A stretch of DNA of 64,000 nucleotides from an uncultured Lachnospiraceae bacterium (GCA_947632515.1 CANRPO010000001.1:1-64000), one strand, 5' to 3'; counted from the first letter of the stretch, positions 1 through 9,134 are shown. Made by a program: numbers and translations. Notes: generated by a model not told the origin, from the letters alone.

Positions 1-594
1 CGTAACAGGATTTCTCTTTCGACGGGACTGATGATCAATCTCGCCTATATTGTCATGAAACTGTCCGCAGGCATTTATTACGGCTCCCCATGGTTTATCG
101 CACTTGCGGTTTACTATATTCTGCTGGCTGTCATGCGTCTGTTCCTGATCCGGTATAAGTCAGAGAATGACAGGGATGCGGCGTTTCGCCGTTACCGTCT
201 GTGCGGATATATTTTACTGATTATGAATCAGGCGCTTGCGGGTATTGTCGTATTTATCGTTCATCAGAACAGAGGTTTTCAGTATCCGGGCATTCTGATC
301 TATGCGATGGCGCTTTATGCCTTTTATGCAGTAATCACCGCTGCGGTCAATGTCGTTCGGACACGCCGCCATAACAGTCCTGTCCTGTCCGCTGCGAAAG
401 CCGTCAATCTGGTTGCCGCGCTGGTTTCTATTCTGTCGCTGACGACTGCGATGCTGACACAGTTTGGCGGTGACGATGATCCGGCATTTCGCAGAACCAT
501 GACCGGCGCTGTGGGCGGCGGAGTCTGCACGATTGTCATAGGTATGGCGGTCTTTATGATTTATAGAGCAAATAAAGAATTGAAAAAGGAGTGA
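1..594 (+). CDS. Membrane protein, 5' end cut off by the window edge
   Basis: The frame is open from base 1 to the stop at 594, so the gene begins upstream. An internal ATG at 31 is unlikely to be the true start because coding-like sequence continues before it. The visible part is about 197 residues with five or so hydrophobic segments (for example around LAVYYILLAVM and YILLIMNQALAGIVVFIV) and a basic C-terminal tail ending NKELKKE. I do not recognise a family; it is an integral membrane protein of unknown function. Its stop lies beside the Shine-Dalgarno of the next gene, so the two are probably co-transcribed. Confidence 0.75.
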   Translation, partial: RNRISLSTGLMINLAYIVMKLSAGIYYGSPWFIALAVYYILLAVMRLFLIRYKSENDRDAAFRRYRLCGYILLIMNQALAGIVVFIVHQNRGFQYPGILIYAMALYAFYAVITAAVNVVRTRRHNSPVLSAAKAVNLVAALVSILSLTTAMLTQFGGDDDPAFRRTMTGAVGGGVCTIVIGMAVFMIYRANKELKKE

Positions 595-600
595 TCCATC

Positions 601-984
601 ATGGAAGAAAAAAACGAAACTTTTTCCTACACCTATTCCGCAAAGGAACAGGAAGAAATCAAAAAAATAAGGGACAAATATGCAGCGCCAACGAAAGAGG
701 AAATTTCTATGGAACAGCTTCGCCGATTGGATGCCGGCACAACGAGAGCCGCAACGGTCGTATCGTTGATTATCGGAATTGTCGGCGCCCTGCTGTTTGG
801 CGTAGGGATGTGCTGCACGATGATTCCGGAATGGGAAACGTATTTCCTTTTCGGCATTATCATTGGTGTCATCGGTATCATCGGTGTGGCTGCCGCTTAC
901 CCGATTTATACTCATATGGTGAAACGCAAGAGAGCGAAACTCGCGCCGGAAATTATGCGATTGTCAGAAGAATTGTTGAAATAA
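601..984 (+). CDS. Small two-TM membrane protein, unknown function
   Basis: This gene encodes 127 residues. The N-terminal half is charged and soluble (about residues 1-50), followed by two hydrophobic segments (roughly 54-76 and 82-102) and a short basic tail. An AAGGAG ribosome-binding site lies 9 bases before the ATG and overlaps the end of the upstream gene, suggesting translational coupling. No enzymatic motif is visible. Its stop is only 4 bases from the stop of the convergent DUF554 gene, and no clear terminator fits between them. Confidence 0.75.
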   Translation: MEEKNETFSYTYSAKEQEEIKKIRDKYAAPTKEEISMEQLRRLDAGTTRAATVVSLIIGIVGALLFGVGMCCTMIPEWETYFLFGIIIGVIGIIGVAAAYPIYTHMVKRKRAKLAPEIMRLSEELLK

Positions 985-988
985 TCTT

Positions 989-1714
989 TCAAAACGCCCA
1001 CGGCAGATACGCGGCAATGACAGCAAGTATTACTGCCGGGATCATATTCGCTACCCGTATAGTCTTTCCCCATACAAGGTTCACGCCCACGCAAAAAATC
1101 AGGATAGAACCTACGAGAGAGAGATAAGCTATCGCCAATTCTGTCATAATCGGGGAAACCAGGCGGGCAAGTAATGTGATTATCCCCTCAAAAACAAAAA
1201 CGGGGATCGCAGAAAAAGCGCACCCTTTTCCGAGAGATGAAGTCATGACAGTTATGATAATGAAATCCAACACTGATTTTACCGCAAGCGTGGAGTAATC
1301 GCCCAAAATTCCATCCTGAATAGCGCCTACGATCGCCATAGCGCCAATGCATACCGTCAGCGAGGCAGTGACGAAGGCGTTGACAAACTGCCTGTCGCCA
1401 CTGTTCCCCGTCTTCTCTTTCAGCCACTCTCCAAAGCGTTCAAATCCTTTTTCAATTCCGATCAATTCACCGATGACCGTACCCGCCGCAAGACAAAGGA
1501 CGACCAGCATAGATTTGCCGCTTACAATCGCATTGCCGTCAATAGCCAGCATACCCTGCATAGCGCCCGCTATGGCAATGAACATTACGCTGACGCCGCA
1601 CGCCTTGTTCAGCGCCTCCTGCTGCTCCTGTCGGAACAGTTTCCCTGTAAAATGACCAAATACTCCGCCCGCCGCAATAGCCGCGCTGTTTATTATCGTC
1701 CCCAAACCGATCAT
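989..1714 (-). CDS. DUF554 family membrane protein (YdfK/YqgA-like)
   Basis: A 241-residue integral membrane protein whose N-terminus (MIGLGTIINSAAIAAGG) and glycine-rich hydrophobic segments are typical of DUF554 (YdfK/YqgA) proteins, possible transporters of unknown substrate. About seven hydrophobic segments are visible. The frame extends upstream to 1789, but the ATG at 1714 is preferred: it has AGGAGA six bases before it, and the family starts at this methionine. It is convergent with the small membrane protein ending at 984. Family assignment is firm; function is unknown. Confidence 0.85.
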   Translation of the reverse strand: MIGLGTIINSAAIAAGGVFGHFTGKLFRQEQQEALNKACGVSVMFIAIAGAMQGMLAIDGNAIVSGKSMLVVLCLAAGTVIGELIGIEKGFERFGEWLKEKTGNSGDRQFVNAFVTASLTVCIGAMAIVGAIQDGILGDYSTLAVKSVLDFIIITVMTSSLGKGCAFSAIPVFVFEGIITLLARLVSPIMTELAIAYLSLVGSILIFCVGVNLVWGKTIRVANMIPAVILAVIAAYLPWAF

Positions 1715-1829
1715 GTCATGTCTCCTGCGAATTATCCAAGCCCCTTTTTTAGCAAGCTTTAAACTTCTCTTAAATCTTCCGGACAACACTAAGCTATATT
1801 TCGTCGTCTAAATCCTCTACAAAATTTTT

Positions 1830-2858
1830 CTACTCCTCCTCCGCGTCATCCTTCTCCACGGACGCGCTTTCTTCCTCACTGTTCTTCTTGCCCTTGCTCA
1901 GATCGCAGTGATCTATGACGATCGCCGCGATACCGCACAACAGTCCGCCCACAGAGTAGATGACCGACGCACCGATTCCCCACGCTCCGAAACAAAATCC
2001 TGCGATCAGATAAATGATGGTAGCGGCGATCATGATGCAGCCGCACAGCGTACCAGTCAGCTTATCTTTCCTGTATACTTCCGAAGTCTTGTCGTGCATT
2101 GCGTTCCATCTGTCAATGTCATATTTTCCACTCTGCATCCCCGCATAGACGAACAGAGACACAGCCGCAACAAGCAGCAGGAAGAAGAAAGCCCCCATCA
2201 GATAGACTCTGGCGTCGCTCTCATCGAACATCGGAAAAAACGACTCCACGCCCACCATGATTATAACGCCGATCAAAATAATTGCAACGCCTGCGGCGAT
2301 CATCACAACAAACCGATTCCGAAACGCTTTTACCTCCTCCTCACGGTATAACTGCGGAAGATACGGATGTTCTTCCCAGAAATTTCCATGCCGTAAACCT
2401 GCTATGATGAATAACGCGACCGCCACCGTCACGAAAATCAAAAGCACAAACGTAAAGACGCCTTCCCGTCCTTCCCTGACAAACTGCCCGAGGCTGTCAT
2501 AATACTCCTCATAAAACCAGAGAAATCTTGCATTCAGCCCTTCCAGAAGAAACATCAGGCTTAACCCGAACAGGATCAGCCCCACACCCGCCGTTATCGT
2601 TTTACTGAAACTGTTCATATGCGTTTCATATTCGGTCTGATCCCCGACATAGAGCGCGCTCACATCGTTTCGCACCAGATCGTCCATGCTGACGTGGAAC
2701 AGCTCGCATATCTGCAGGATCTTATCCATCTCCGGGTATGCCTGATCCGATTCCCATTTGGATACGGACTGTCTGGAAACCTCCAGTCGTTCCGCAAACT
2801 GCTCCTGCGTGATATTTTCTTTTTTCCTTAAAAATTGTATGTTCTCACCTAAACTCAT
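1830..2858 (-). CDS. XRE-family regulator with C-terminal membrane domain
   Basis: The first 65 or so residues form a helix-turn-helix of the Cro/CI type (ITQEQFAERLEVSRQSVSKWE). The remainder carries about seven hydrophobic segments in three pairs and ends in an acidic tail (EEESASVEKDDAEEE). This design is common in Clostridia, where a DNA-binding domain is tethered to the membrane, presumably sensing an envelope signal; the signal is unknown. The ATG at 2858 is chosen because AAAGGAG lies 9 bases upstream. A TTG at 2867 sits too close to that site. It is 342 residues long and probably monocistronic. Confidence 0.85.
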   Translation of the reverse strand: MSLGENIQFLRKKENITQEQFAERLEVSRQSVSKWESDQAYPEMDKILQICELFHVSMDDLVRNDVSALYVGDQTEYETHMNSFSKTITAGVGLILFGLSLMFLLEGLNARFLWFYEEYYDSLGQFVREGREGVFTFVLLIFVTVAVALFIIAGLRHGNFWEEHPYLPQLYREEEVKAFRNRFVVMIAAGVAIILIGVIIMVGVESFFPMFDESDARVYLMGAFFFLLLVAAVSLFVYAGMQSGKYDIDRWNAMHDKTSEVYRKDKLTGTLCGCIMIAATIIYLIAGFCFGAWGIGASVIYSVGGLLCGIAAIVIDHCDLSKGKKNSEEESASVEKDDAEEE

Positions 2859-3102
2859 ACGCTCCAACTCCTTTTACATTTTACATGATTCGATTGTTTT
2901 CATGTCTTTCATGCAGCATGTCTCAGTTTCCATACAGAACCACTCCATGAAAGCAGCGTTTCATTTTCTCTGCGCAGTCGAATGATGTCTCTATTGTATG
3001 GATGCGCTCATGTAAAGGCTATAAATTTTCTGTTGCTTTTTGGTTTTTTCATGTAAAGTGCGGGTTGCAAACCGCGTAAACAGGAGATTTCGGAGAAAAT
3101 GG

Positions 3103-3131
3103 ACTACCCCGCAGCTCTGCTGCGGGGTAGT
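3103..3131. repeat. Perfect 12-bp-arm hairpin related to the intergenic repeat family
   Basis: ACTACCCCGCAG at 3103-3114 is followed by a 5-base loop and its perfect complement at 3120-3131. The core ACCCCGCAGC / GCTGCGGGGT is shared with repeats at 36.1 kb and 41.6 kb. It lies just downstream of the broken Rpn-type gene. No clear T-run follows on either strand, so it is a weak terminator candidate. The rest of the 2859-3147 gap is AT-rich with nothing else recognisable. Confidence 0.6.
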
Positions 3132-3147
3132 TCATTTGTCTCTTCGT

Positions 3148-3649
3148 TTATGCCAACTGCATTGATTGGTTTTCTAACTCCTTAACTACATCAAGGGATA
3201 ATTCCGTAGCTTCTGCTATTTCTTCTAAAGTCATTTTACCTAACTTTATTAAATGTGCTGCTGTTTTTTTGTTTGCTTTTTGTTCCGCTTCATTCCTCAT
3301 ATCTTCCATAATTTTACACATGGTCGCCACTCCTTTCTCGTCCTGCTTGAAATACCTTGCTTTCTTGGCAAGTACTTCATAATGCATATCATCGGGATTG
3401 GTGCATGAAAAATCGTGCATTAACTTACCGACTTCATCATTGCCCCTGTAGATTCTTTAGCGATTCCTGCGTCCGGATTGACTTAATTTTTATATTCCTT
3501 TTCCCCAAAATAATCTGTAATATCAGTTCCACACCCTCAAAATTATCTGTAAGACAGACAGCCATAAAATCATCGTCCATATACCAGAGCAATTTCAAAC
3601 GCTTTAAATCCTCTTGATGTATCTGCTCCGTTATATTTAACAATATCAC
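3148..3649 (-). pseudogene. Rpn-family PD-(D/E)XK nuclease/putative transposase, internally deleted
   Basis: Two pieces of one family are joined out of frame. The N-terminal piece (GTG at 3649) contains the characteristic YMDDDFMAVCL and IKSIRTQESLKNLQG stretches and then stops at 3437. The C-terminal piece resumes in another frame as NDEVGKLMHDFSCTNPDDM and runs to 3148. From memory of intact relatives, about 100 residues that normally lie between NLQG and the GKLMHDF region, including the catalytic part, are missing. The junction is the bases CTACAGGGGC (3442-3451), which could encode both boundary peptides. Rpn proteins promote recombination and are typically multicopy; this copy should be inactive. 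Confidence 0.8.
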
Positions 3650-3844
3650 CTTCTTTCGCTGCTTTTATTATACATCGGACAATACCTTTTGAAAACTGAA
3701 TTCTTGGTGAATTTTCACTTCCTCCAAACGAACAATTTATTTTTCTGTCGGTCAATCTATTATTCAGACAACTATACTGTGCCTCTCTGTCAAAGGCTGA
3801 CCAGCCACAGATTCAGGCCGGCCAGTCTCTGGCTTCTCTTTATT

Positions 3845-5584
3845 TCAAATATTCCCAATCGCCCAATTCCCGCTTTCCGTCTGCAGCTCCACCATGCGGG
3901 TATAGAGGCCGTTTTGTTTCAGAAGAACATCCGGCGCACCTTGTTCGGCCACCTTCCCATCAGACAGCACCACGATCTTGTCCGCGCCCGCCACCGTTCG
4001 CATACGATGGGCGATGACCAGCACCGTCTTGTTTCGGATCAGCCGGGACAGAGCTGCCTGAATCTTTGTCTCATTCTCCACATCCAGGGAGGCGGTGGCC
4101 TCGTCCAGCAGGATGATGGGCGCATCCTTCAGGAAAGCGCGGGCAATAGAAATGCGCTGGCGTTCTCCGCCGGACAGCTCACAGCCGTTTTCTCCGATGT
4201 TGGTGTTCCATTTCTCCGGTAGCTTCTCGGCAAATTCTTCACATCCGGCCAGCCGCGCTGCCGCCAGCACTTCCTCGTCCGTGGCGTCCTTTTTGCCGAT
4301 ACGGATATTCTCCATGACGGTGTTGTCAAAGAGAGTCACGTCCTGGAACACGATGGAGTAGAGAGACAGCAACGCTTCCGGGTCTATTTCAGACACATCC
4401 ATGCCGCCCACGGTGATTTTTCCCTTGTCGATGTCCCAGAACCGAGCCGCCAGACGGGATACCGTGGTCTTGCCGCCGCCGGAAGGTCCAACCAGAGCCG
4501 TCACCTCACCCTGCTTTGCGATAAATGACACATCGCGAAGGACGGTTTCGCTGCTGTCATAAGAAAATCCAACATGGTCAAAAACAATATCGCTCCCTTT
4601 ATTCGTAAGGGTGTCTTTTCCGTTTTGAATCGAGTGTTCCAGTATTTCATTCATGCGTCTGATATTTGCCCTTGTGGAAATGATCGCAGACAAATTCTGC
4701 AACGCTCCTTGCAGCGGATCGTATAGACGGGACGTTACCAACAGAAACAAGAAAAAGGTCAGTATATCAAGGGAACCGTTCATCAGCAGGACAGAGCCGA
4801 CTAAAGCGACCGTGGCAATTCCCAGCTTCAAAACCAAGCCTGCCGACACGATGAATACCGCCACGCCAAGCTCGGTCAGAATCGACCGTTTTTCCACCTC
4901 ATCGATTTTGCTGTCCAGTCCGACAAGATATTTGTCTTCGGCATTGTTGGCTTTCAGATCCCGCACTGTTTCAATGTATTCCTGAATCCCATCCGCGCAA
5001 TCGAGTTTTGCTTTCATGGATTTTGCATAGAATTTATCCTGTACTCCGGAGGAAAAATACGCGATCGCAAAGGATACCGGCACCACCCACAGAGCCGCCA
5101 GCGCCATGCGCAAATCGAAGAAAAATAACCCTACCGAAACAATGATCGTAGAAACAATAGCTCCGAATAATTCCGGCACGAAGTGAGAGAAAGCCTGTTC
5201 CAAAAAGGTACAGTCCGCCATAATCGTGCCGGTTAGATCAGAAAGGTCTTTCTTGCCGAAGAAGGACAGCGGCAATTTTCGCAGGCGTTCCGCAATACTG
5301 ATCCGCCGTACACCGCTTTCAATATAAGTAGCGAAGTAGGTAGCGTTATACTGAAACCACGTTGCAACGAATATAAGTATCAGGCAGCCGATACAGCCGC
5401 AGATGTAAAAGGCTAATTTACCACCTTGTATTCCTTCTCCCATCAAATCGCTCACTAAATAGTACAGCAAAGCTACGGGCAGCATAAAGGCGATGTTTTG
5501 AATGGCGCACATGACGCAGCCCTTGACTAAATCCTTTGCGCCCTGCCGGGACAGCGCAAACCGCTTTTGAATCCTCTCGATCAT
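3845..5584 (-). CDS. ABC exporter, fused permease/ATPase (second subunit of pair)
   Basis: A 579-residue type I ABC exporter half: six transmembrane helices in the first ~310 residues, then an ATPase domain with Walker A (GPSGGGKTTV), signature (LSGGERQRI), Walker B (IILLDEATASLD) and H-loop (IAHRM). All catalytic residues appear intact. Its ATG overlaps the stop of the upstream subunit (ATGA), with AAGGAGG seven bases before it. The frame extends upstream to 5638, but that lacks a ribosome site and overlaps the neighbour. It probably forms a heterodimer with that neighbour. Substrate is unknown; drug, peptide or siderophore-type cargo are possible. Confidence 0.9.
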   Translation of the reverse strand: MIERIQKRFALSRQGAKDLVKGCVMCAIQNIAFMLPVALLYYLVSDLMGEGIQGGKLAFYICGCIGCLILIFVATWFQYNATYFATYIESGVRRISIAERLRKLPLSFFGKKDLSDLTGTIMADCTFLEQAFSHFVPELFGAIVSTIIVSVGLFFFDLRMALAALWVVPVSFAIAYFSSGVQDKFYAKSMKAKLDCADGIQEYIETVRDLKANNAEDKYLVGLDSKIDEVEKRSILTELGVAVFIVSAGLVLKLGIATVALVGSVLLMNGSLDILTFFLFLLVTSRLYDPLQGALQNLSAIISTRANIRRMNEILEHSIQNGKDTLTNKGSDIVFDHVGFSYDSSETVLRDVSFIAKQGEVTALVGPSGGGKTTVSRLAARFWDIDKGKITVGGMDVSEIDPEALLSLYSIVFQDVTLFDNTVMENIRIGKKDATDEEVLAAARLAGCEEFAEKLPEKWNTNIGENGCELSGGERQRISIARAFLKDAPIILLDEATASLDVENETKIQAALSRLIRNKTVLVIAHRMRTVAGADKIVVLSDGKVAEQGAPDVLLKQNGLYTRMVELQTESGNWAIGNI

Positions 5585-7353
5585 CTTACACCCTCCTTTG
5601 CGACTTTCCACTGCACGGAAGTCTGATAATCCTGCCACATTCTTGCAAACAGACCGTCCTGTTCAATAAGTTCATTGCGGCTGCCCGTTTCCACGACTCT
5701 TCCGTTTTCAATGACATAAATGCGATCCACATTTGCCACGGTGGAAAGTCTGTGAGCGATCATAATCACGGTTTTCCCTTTGGACAGTTCAGAAAGCGCA
5801 GCCTGCACCTTGTTTTCATTGTCCGGGTCGGCAAAGGCCGTAGCTTCGTCCAAGATCAGGATCGGCGCGTTTTTCAGCATGGCGCGGGCGATGGTGAGCC
5901 GCTGTTGTTCGCCGCCGGAGAGATACACACCCTTTGTGCCGAACATGGTGTGAACGCCGTCTGGAAGCTTGCCTATAATATCCATACATTGTGCCGCTTT
6001 CAACGCTTCCATGACTTCCGATTCCGATGCGTTCGTCTTGCCCATGCGTACATTATCCAAAATGGATGCTTTAATCAAGTGGCTGTTTTGAAATACAAAG
6101 GAAACCGTGTTCATGAGGTCGTCTTTACGGATATTCTTGACATTCACGCTGCCGATCCGGATACTGCCGCTTTTTGTATCGAAGAATCGAGCAATTAGAC
6201 TGGCAAGGGTGGACTTTCCGCCGCCGCTGGGTCCGACAAACGCCACGGTTTCTCCAGGCTTGATAGACAGGGAAATATCCTTTATCACATCCGTCTTGCC
6301 ATCATAACTGAAACGCACATTTTCAAGCTCTACGGAGTTATCCTTTGGCGTCTGCGGAGCCGCAGCTTCCGCAAGAGGATCCAGAGTAAGGACGCTGTCT
6401 ATGCGTTCCAATGCGTCGGCAACAATCATACCGTTCTCGCTCATAAACATGATTTTTGTCAAGGTCAGTGAAATCACCGGGGTAATAATAATATAAAAGA
6501 GTAAATTCAGAAGAAAAGCATTTGTCACGCCGCCTGCCGTGAAGAACAGAGCGCCCGCGATCAGGAATGCGAATACGCCGTTGATCGCGGTGGTATAAAA
6601 CATCATGGGCAGCCGCAAACCTTTTGTATAGGCAATCACCCATTTCTCATAGCTGTCGATGGAATCCTTAAAGCGTTTGAACGAAAATACTGTCTGTCCA
6701 AAGGTCTTGACAACCGGCACGCCGCGGATATACTCCACAGCCTCGTTTGACATGACCTCCAGAGCGTTGTTGTATTCTTTCATTTTCCGTTCCATATTTT
6801 TGCCTGTCATAGCAGACATGATAAGAAACCCCAGAACGACCGGCACAAGGCTTAAAAGTCCCAGTCTCCAGTCAAAAACCAAAAGCAGTAACAGCAGACC
6901 GCAGGGAGTTGCAATCGCGCCGTACTTATCAGGAAGTTGGTGCGCCAGATAGGTTTCCGTTGCTGCAGAGGATTCGTTGATGATCTTCCGCAGTCGCCCG
7001 CTGCCAAACTCCTCCGCCGCGCCGAGGGGCAGCTTTGCGATTGCCCGTACCAACTCCTTACGAAGATTGCTTGCCACACGGAAAGCCGCCATGTGGGAAC
7101 ACATCAAAGCGGCAATGTAGACCAAAACGGAAACAATAGCAAACAGCACCGCCATCCAGCCGTAAACGGCCAGGTGTCCCGCCTGTTCAAAATGGGGCGC
7201 GGCAAGAAACACCGCATGGATGATCCGCCAGATGTACCAGAATGGCACAAGGGCGACAATGGCGCTGAGCGCCGACAGTATCCACGACAGATAGAGAAGC
7301 ACGCGCCGGCTCCCGGCGTAGTCCATCAGTCGTGACAGATTTGATTGCTTCAT
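5581..7353 (-). CDS. ABC exporter, fused permease/ATPase (first subunit of pair)
   Basis: A 590-residue half-transporter: six TM helices in residues ~15-310, then an ATPase domain with Walker A (GPSGGGKSTL), signature (LSGGEQQRL), Walker B (ILILDEATAFADPD) and H-loop (IAHRL). It starts at an ATG preceded by AAGGAGG and is the promoter-proximal member of a two-gene unit with the next ABC gene. A perfect GTTAGT-AATG-ACTAAC palindrome lies 75 bases upstream, and a TetR regulator gene ends about 140 bases upstream on the same strand. This layout is typical of regulated efflux pumps; the cargo cannot be read from sequence. Confidence 0.9.
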   Translation of the reverse strand: MKQSNLSRLMDYAGSRRVLLYLSWILSALSAIVALVPFWYIWRIIHAVFLAAPHFEQAGHLAVYGWMAVLFAIVSVLVYIAALMCSHMAAFRVASNLRKELVRAIAKLPLGAAEEFGSGRLRKIINESSAATETYLAHQLPDKYGAIATPCGLLLLLLVFDWRLGLLSLVPVVLGFLIMSAMTGKNMERKMKEYNNALEVMSNEAVEYIRGVPVVKTFGQTVFSFKRFKDSIDSYEKWVIAYTKGLRLPMMFYTTAINGVFAFLIAGALFFTAGGVTNAFLLNLLFYIIITPVISLTLTKIMFMSENGMIVADALERIDSVLTLDPLAEAAAPQTPKDNSVELENVRFSYDGKTDVIKDISLSIKPGETVAFVGPSGGGKSTLASLIARFFDTKSGSIRIGSVNVKNIRKDDLMNTVSFVFQNSHLIKASILDNVRMGKTNASESEVMEALKAAQCMDIIGKLPDGVHTMFGTKGVYLSGGEQQRLTIARAMLKNAPILILDEATAFADPDNENKVQAALSELSKGKTVIMIAHRLSTVANVDRIYVIENGRVVETGSRNELIEQDGLFARMWQDYQTSVQWKVAKEGVR

Positions 7354-7427
7354 AGAGCATTGTCCTCCTTATATGATTTCTGTATGATGATAAAAGGGTG
7401 CTTCCGCATCCCGAATATCCGTTTTGA

Positions 7428-7443
7428 GTTAGTAATGACTAAC
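7428..7443. promoter_or_regulatory. Perfect palindrome upstream of the ABC pair, likely TetR-type operator
   Basis: GTTAGT-AATG-ACTAAC forms a perfect inverted repeat in the gap between the TetR stop (7494) and the ABC start (7353). The same GTTAG-N6-CTAAC pattern occurs at 11748-11763, upstream of the enzyme cluster. Position and symmetry fit a repressor binding site. Which regulator binds is inference. Confidence 0.6.
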
Positions 7444-7493
7444 CTCTGAGCCAAAAATGAGGGGGCAAAAGCCCCGACATTTTTATCTTAATC

Positions 7494-8111
7494 TCAACCT
7501 TCAAAGACCGCTGTCCATCCGGCGATGTAAAATGCTCTAAGCTGCCCGACAAAGGCTTTGGCCCGTTCCTTCGGCATATCATGACGCACGACCTCAAAAA
7601 TTCCGTTCATCATCCCGCTGGCGATCATGTGGGCCAATTCTTCATCCGGGAGGGGAACATCTTTCCCCAAGCTTTTCAGCACATCTATATAACGGAAAGT
7701 GGCATCTACCTCCACATCCACCATGCGATCAATGAAACCGGCATAAGCGGTCCCGTCGCTGCTGCAAATGAGCAGCTTGCAGTCTGCATAGTGGTCGTAG
7801 ATATAGTTCAGCATGAAGTCGATACATTGCCCGGACTCCACGCCCATGTGCTCCGGCTGCTGTTCCTTCGGCAGCTCGGAAAAATCTGTCTGCGCCCCCA
7901 TGAACGCATCCATGATTGCCGCGGCATGGGGTTCCACAATGGACGCAAACAGGGTCTCTTTGCTGGAAAAGTAGCCATAAAGCGCACCGGTGGTAACGCC
8001 CGCTTCCTTTGAGATGATCCGCAGGGAAGCGTTCAAAAAACCCTTCTCGCTGAATTCCTTTCTTGCTGCGTCCTGGATGCACTCTAAAGTTGTCTTGTCT
8101 ATCTCACTCAT
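7494..8111 (-). CDS. TetR/AcrR-family transcriptional regulator
   Basis: A 205-residue regulator with an N-terminal TetR helix-turn-helix at about residues 10-55 (LRIISKEAGVTTGALYGYFSSKETLF). The C-terminal ligand-binding half is helical and variable. It begins at an ATG with AGGGAGA upstream and is transcribed from a strong promoter that carries a 30-bp palindrome, suggesting autorepression. The downstream gene is the ABC exporter pair, which it may also control, although the palindrome there differs. The inducer is unknown. Confidence 0.9.
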   Translation of the reverse strand: MSEIDKTTLECIQDAARKEFSEKGFLNASLRIISKEAGVTTGALYGYFSSKETLFASIVEPHAAAIMDAFMGAQTDFSELPKEQQPEHMGVESGQCIDFMLNYIYDHYADCKLLICSSDGTAYAGFIDRMVDVEVDATFRYIDVLKSLGKDVPLPDEELAHMIASGMMNGIFEVVRHDMPKERAKAFVGQLRAFYIAGWTAVFEG

Positions 8112-8123
8112 GGTACATCTCCC

Positions 8124-8181
8124 TTATAACAGCGTTATATAACATTGTTATAAGTATAGCAACAATGTATCCGCTTGTCAA
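8124..8181 (-). promoter_or_regulatory. SigA promoter with 30-bp palindromic operator for the TetR gene
   Basis: On the minus strand, TTGACA (8176-8181) and TATACT (8153-8158) are separated by exactly 17 bases. Immediately downstream, TTATAACA (8124-8131) and TGTTATAA (8146-8153) flank a central GTTATATAAC (8134-8143), all symmetric about 8138.5. A repressor bound here would cover the start site, so autoregulation by the adjacent TetR protein is the simplest reading. Confidence 0.75.
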
Positions 8182-8301
8182 GGGGAAAGCGAAAGAATAA
8201 TATAGTCCCTTAAAAATAAGATAACAAGCCCCGCCACGGCAGCCTCCGCGCCCATTTGGACACTAACAAAAACCCGGCGCAGAATTGACTCGTCATATAA
8301 C

Positions 8302-8340
8302 ATATTGCCTCGGTCTGACAAAATCAGATCGAGGCAATAT
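8302..8340. terminator. Long hairpin downstream of the ATC-hydrolase-like gene
   Basis: Seventeen-base arms at 8302-8318 and 8324-8340 pair with a single G-T wobble around a CAAAA loop. It lies 36 bases past the stop of the minus-strand gene ending at 8376. No strong T-run follows on either strand, so it may act in transcript 3'-end protection or weak termination. The surrounding 8182-8375 stretch shows nothing else. Confidence 0.5.
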
Positions 8341-8375
8341 TGCTTGTATGTATTCTATGCTTTTCTCTTATCCGC

Positions 8376-9038
8376 TCACTTTGATCCGCTGTCCGCCAGC
8401 GCCTCCGGGGAGGTGTCGCCCACATACCAGTATTCGCAGCAGTCATCCCCTGAAGAAATGGTCTTGTGCCGGATGAGGTAAGCGTGCATGGCGCGGGCTA
8501 CTCGCTGGTCCGTGGCGCACATCCAAGGCAGCACGTCCATGTACCCGCGTTTTTTTGCAAATTCATAGAGCGGGCAGGAGTCCAGCGTCATGGCAAAACC
8601 CACCGTGTGGCCGTTGGGGTTTACGCGGATCTTCCAGGTGTCGCCCCACTTGTTGCCGCGATACTTATCGGCCTTCTTCGTGTAGCGCCGGACAAAGCTA
8701 TGGCAGAGCTTCATCAGCGTCCTGTTCCGATAAAGCCGATTCATGTTGATGATCCCAATGCGCCTGAACGATGCTGTCATCGCATCCTCCACCATCATGT
8801 CAAACTGCTCGTGGGTTAGTTCCCTGTCCATGGCCTCATAGAAGGCGCAGACCGCATAGCACAGCATCATACTGGAGGACATCATGTTTTTCCTGCCGCC
8901 CAAGTCGCCTTCCTCCCGGAGCCACCTGCTAAACTGGCTCTCAAGCCCTTTCCAACGATCATTCGCCTCCGCTTCGCCGTACCTCTCCCGCAACGCTTTC
9001 ATCATGGTGGGCTGAAGCCGCTTCAATGTCTTTTCCAT
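8376..9038 (-). CDS. L-2-amino-thiazoline-4-carboxylate hydrolase-like protein
   Basis: A 220-residue soluble protein resembling the ATC-hydrolase family (PF14196), named for an enzyme that opens the thiazoline ring of 2-amino-thiazoline-4-carboxylate on the way to cysteine. The C-terminal half carries family-like features: TVGFAMTLDSCPLYEFAKKRG, CATDQRVARAM and a CCEYWY segment with conserved Cys and His. In Firmicutes most members sit beside TetR or MarR regulators and have no proven substrate. AATGGAGG precedes the ATG. It is the last gene of a minus-strand cluster with an MBL-fold hydrolase, a methyltransferase and an alpha/beta hydrolase. Confidence 0.8.
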   Translation of the reverse strand: MEKTLKRLQPTMMKALRERYGEAEANDRWKGLESQFSRWLREEGDLGGRKNMMSSSMMLCYAVCAFYEAMDRELTHEQFDMMVEDAMTASFRRIGIINMNRLYRNRTLMKLCHSFVRRYTKKADKYRGNKWGDTWKIRVNPNGHTVGFAMTLDSCPLYEFAKKRGYMDVLPWMCATDQRVARAMHAYLIRHKTISSGDDCCEYWYVGDTSPEALADSGSK

Positions 9039-9055
9039 GTCCGTTTACCTCCATT

Positions 9056-9134
9056 TCAGTAGTCTTTGACCGCCTCCACACATTTTTCAGGATAGCGCAT
9101 CAGTAGTTTTTGTGCTGTAACCCAATTCGTTCAT
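9056..9134 (-). pseudogene. Frameshifted tiny ORF upstream of the ATC-hydrolase-like gene
   Basis: From an ATG at 9134 with AAAGGA six bases upstream, the frame opens as MNE. Removing one T then gives the continuous peptide WVTAQKLLMRYPEKCVEAV followed by KDY and a stop at 9056. As read, the first frame stops early. The peptide looks protein-like, but I cannot name a family, and it is too short for certainty. Confidence 0.3.

Noticed and set aside
3570..3755. 61-codon frame upstream of the Rpn-type remnant
   Set aside because: Overlaps the Rpn N-terminus in another frame, lacks a family match, and its apparent sequence is explained by that gene and AT-rich spacer.
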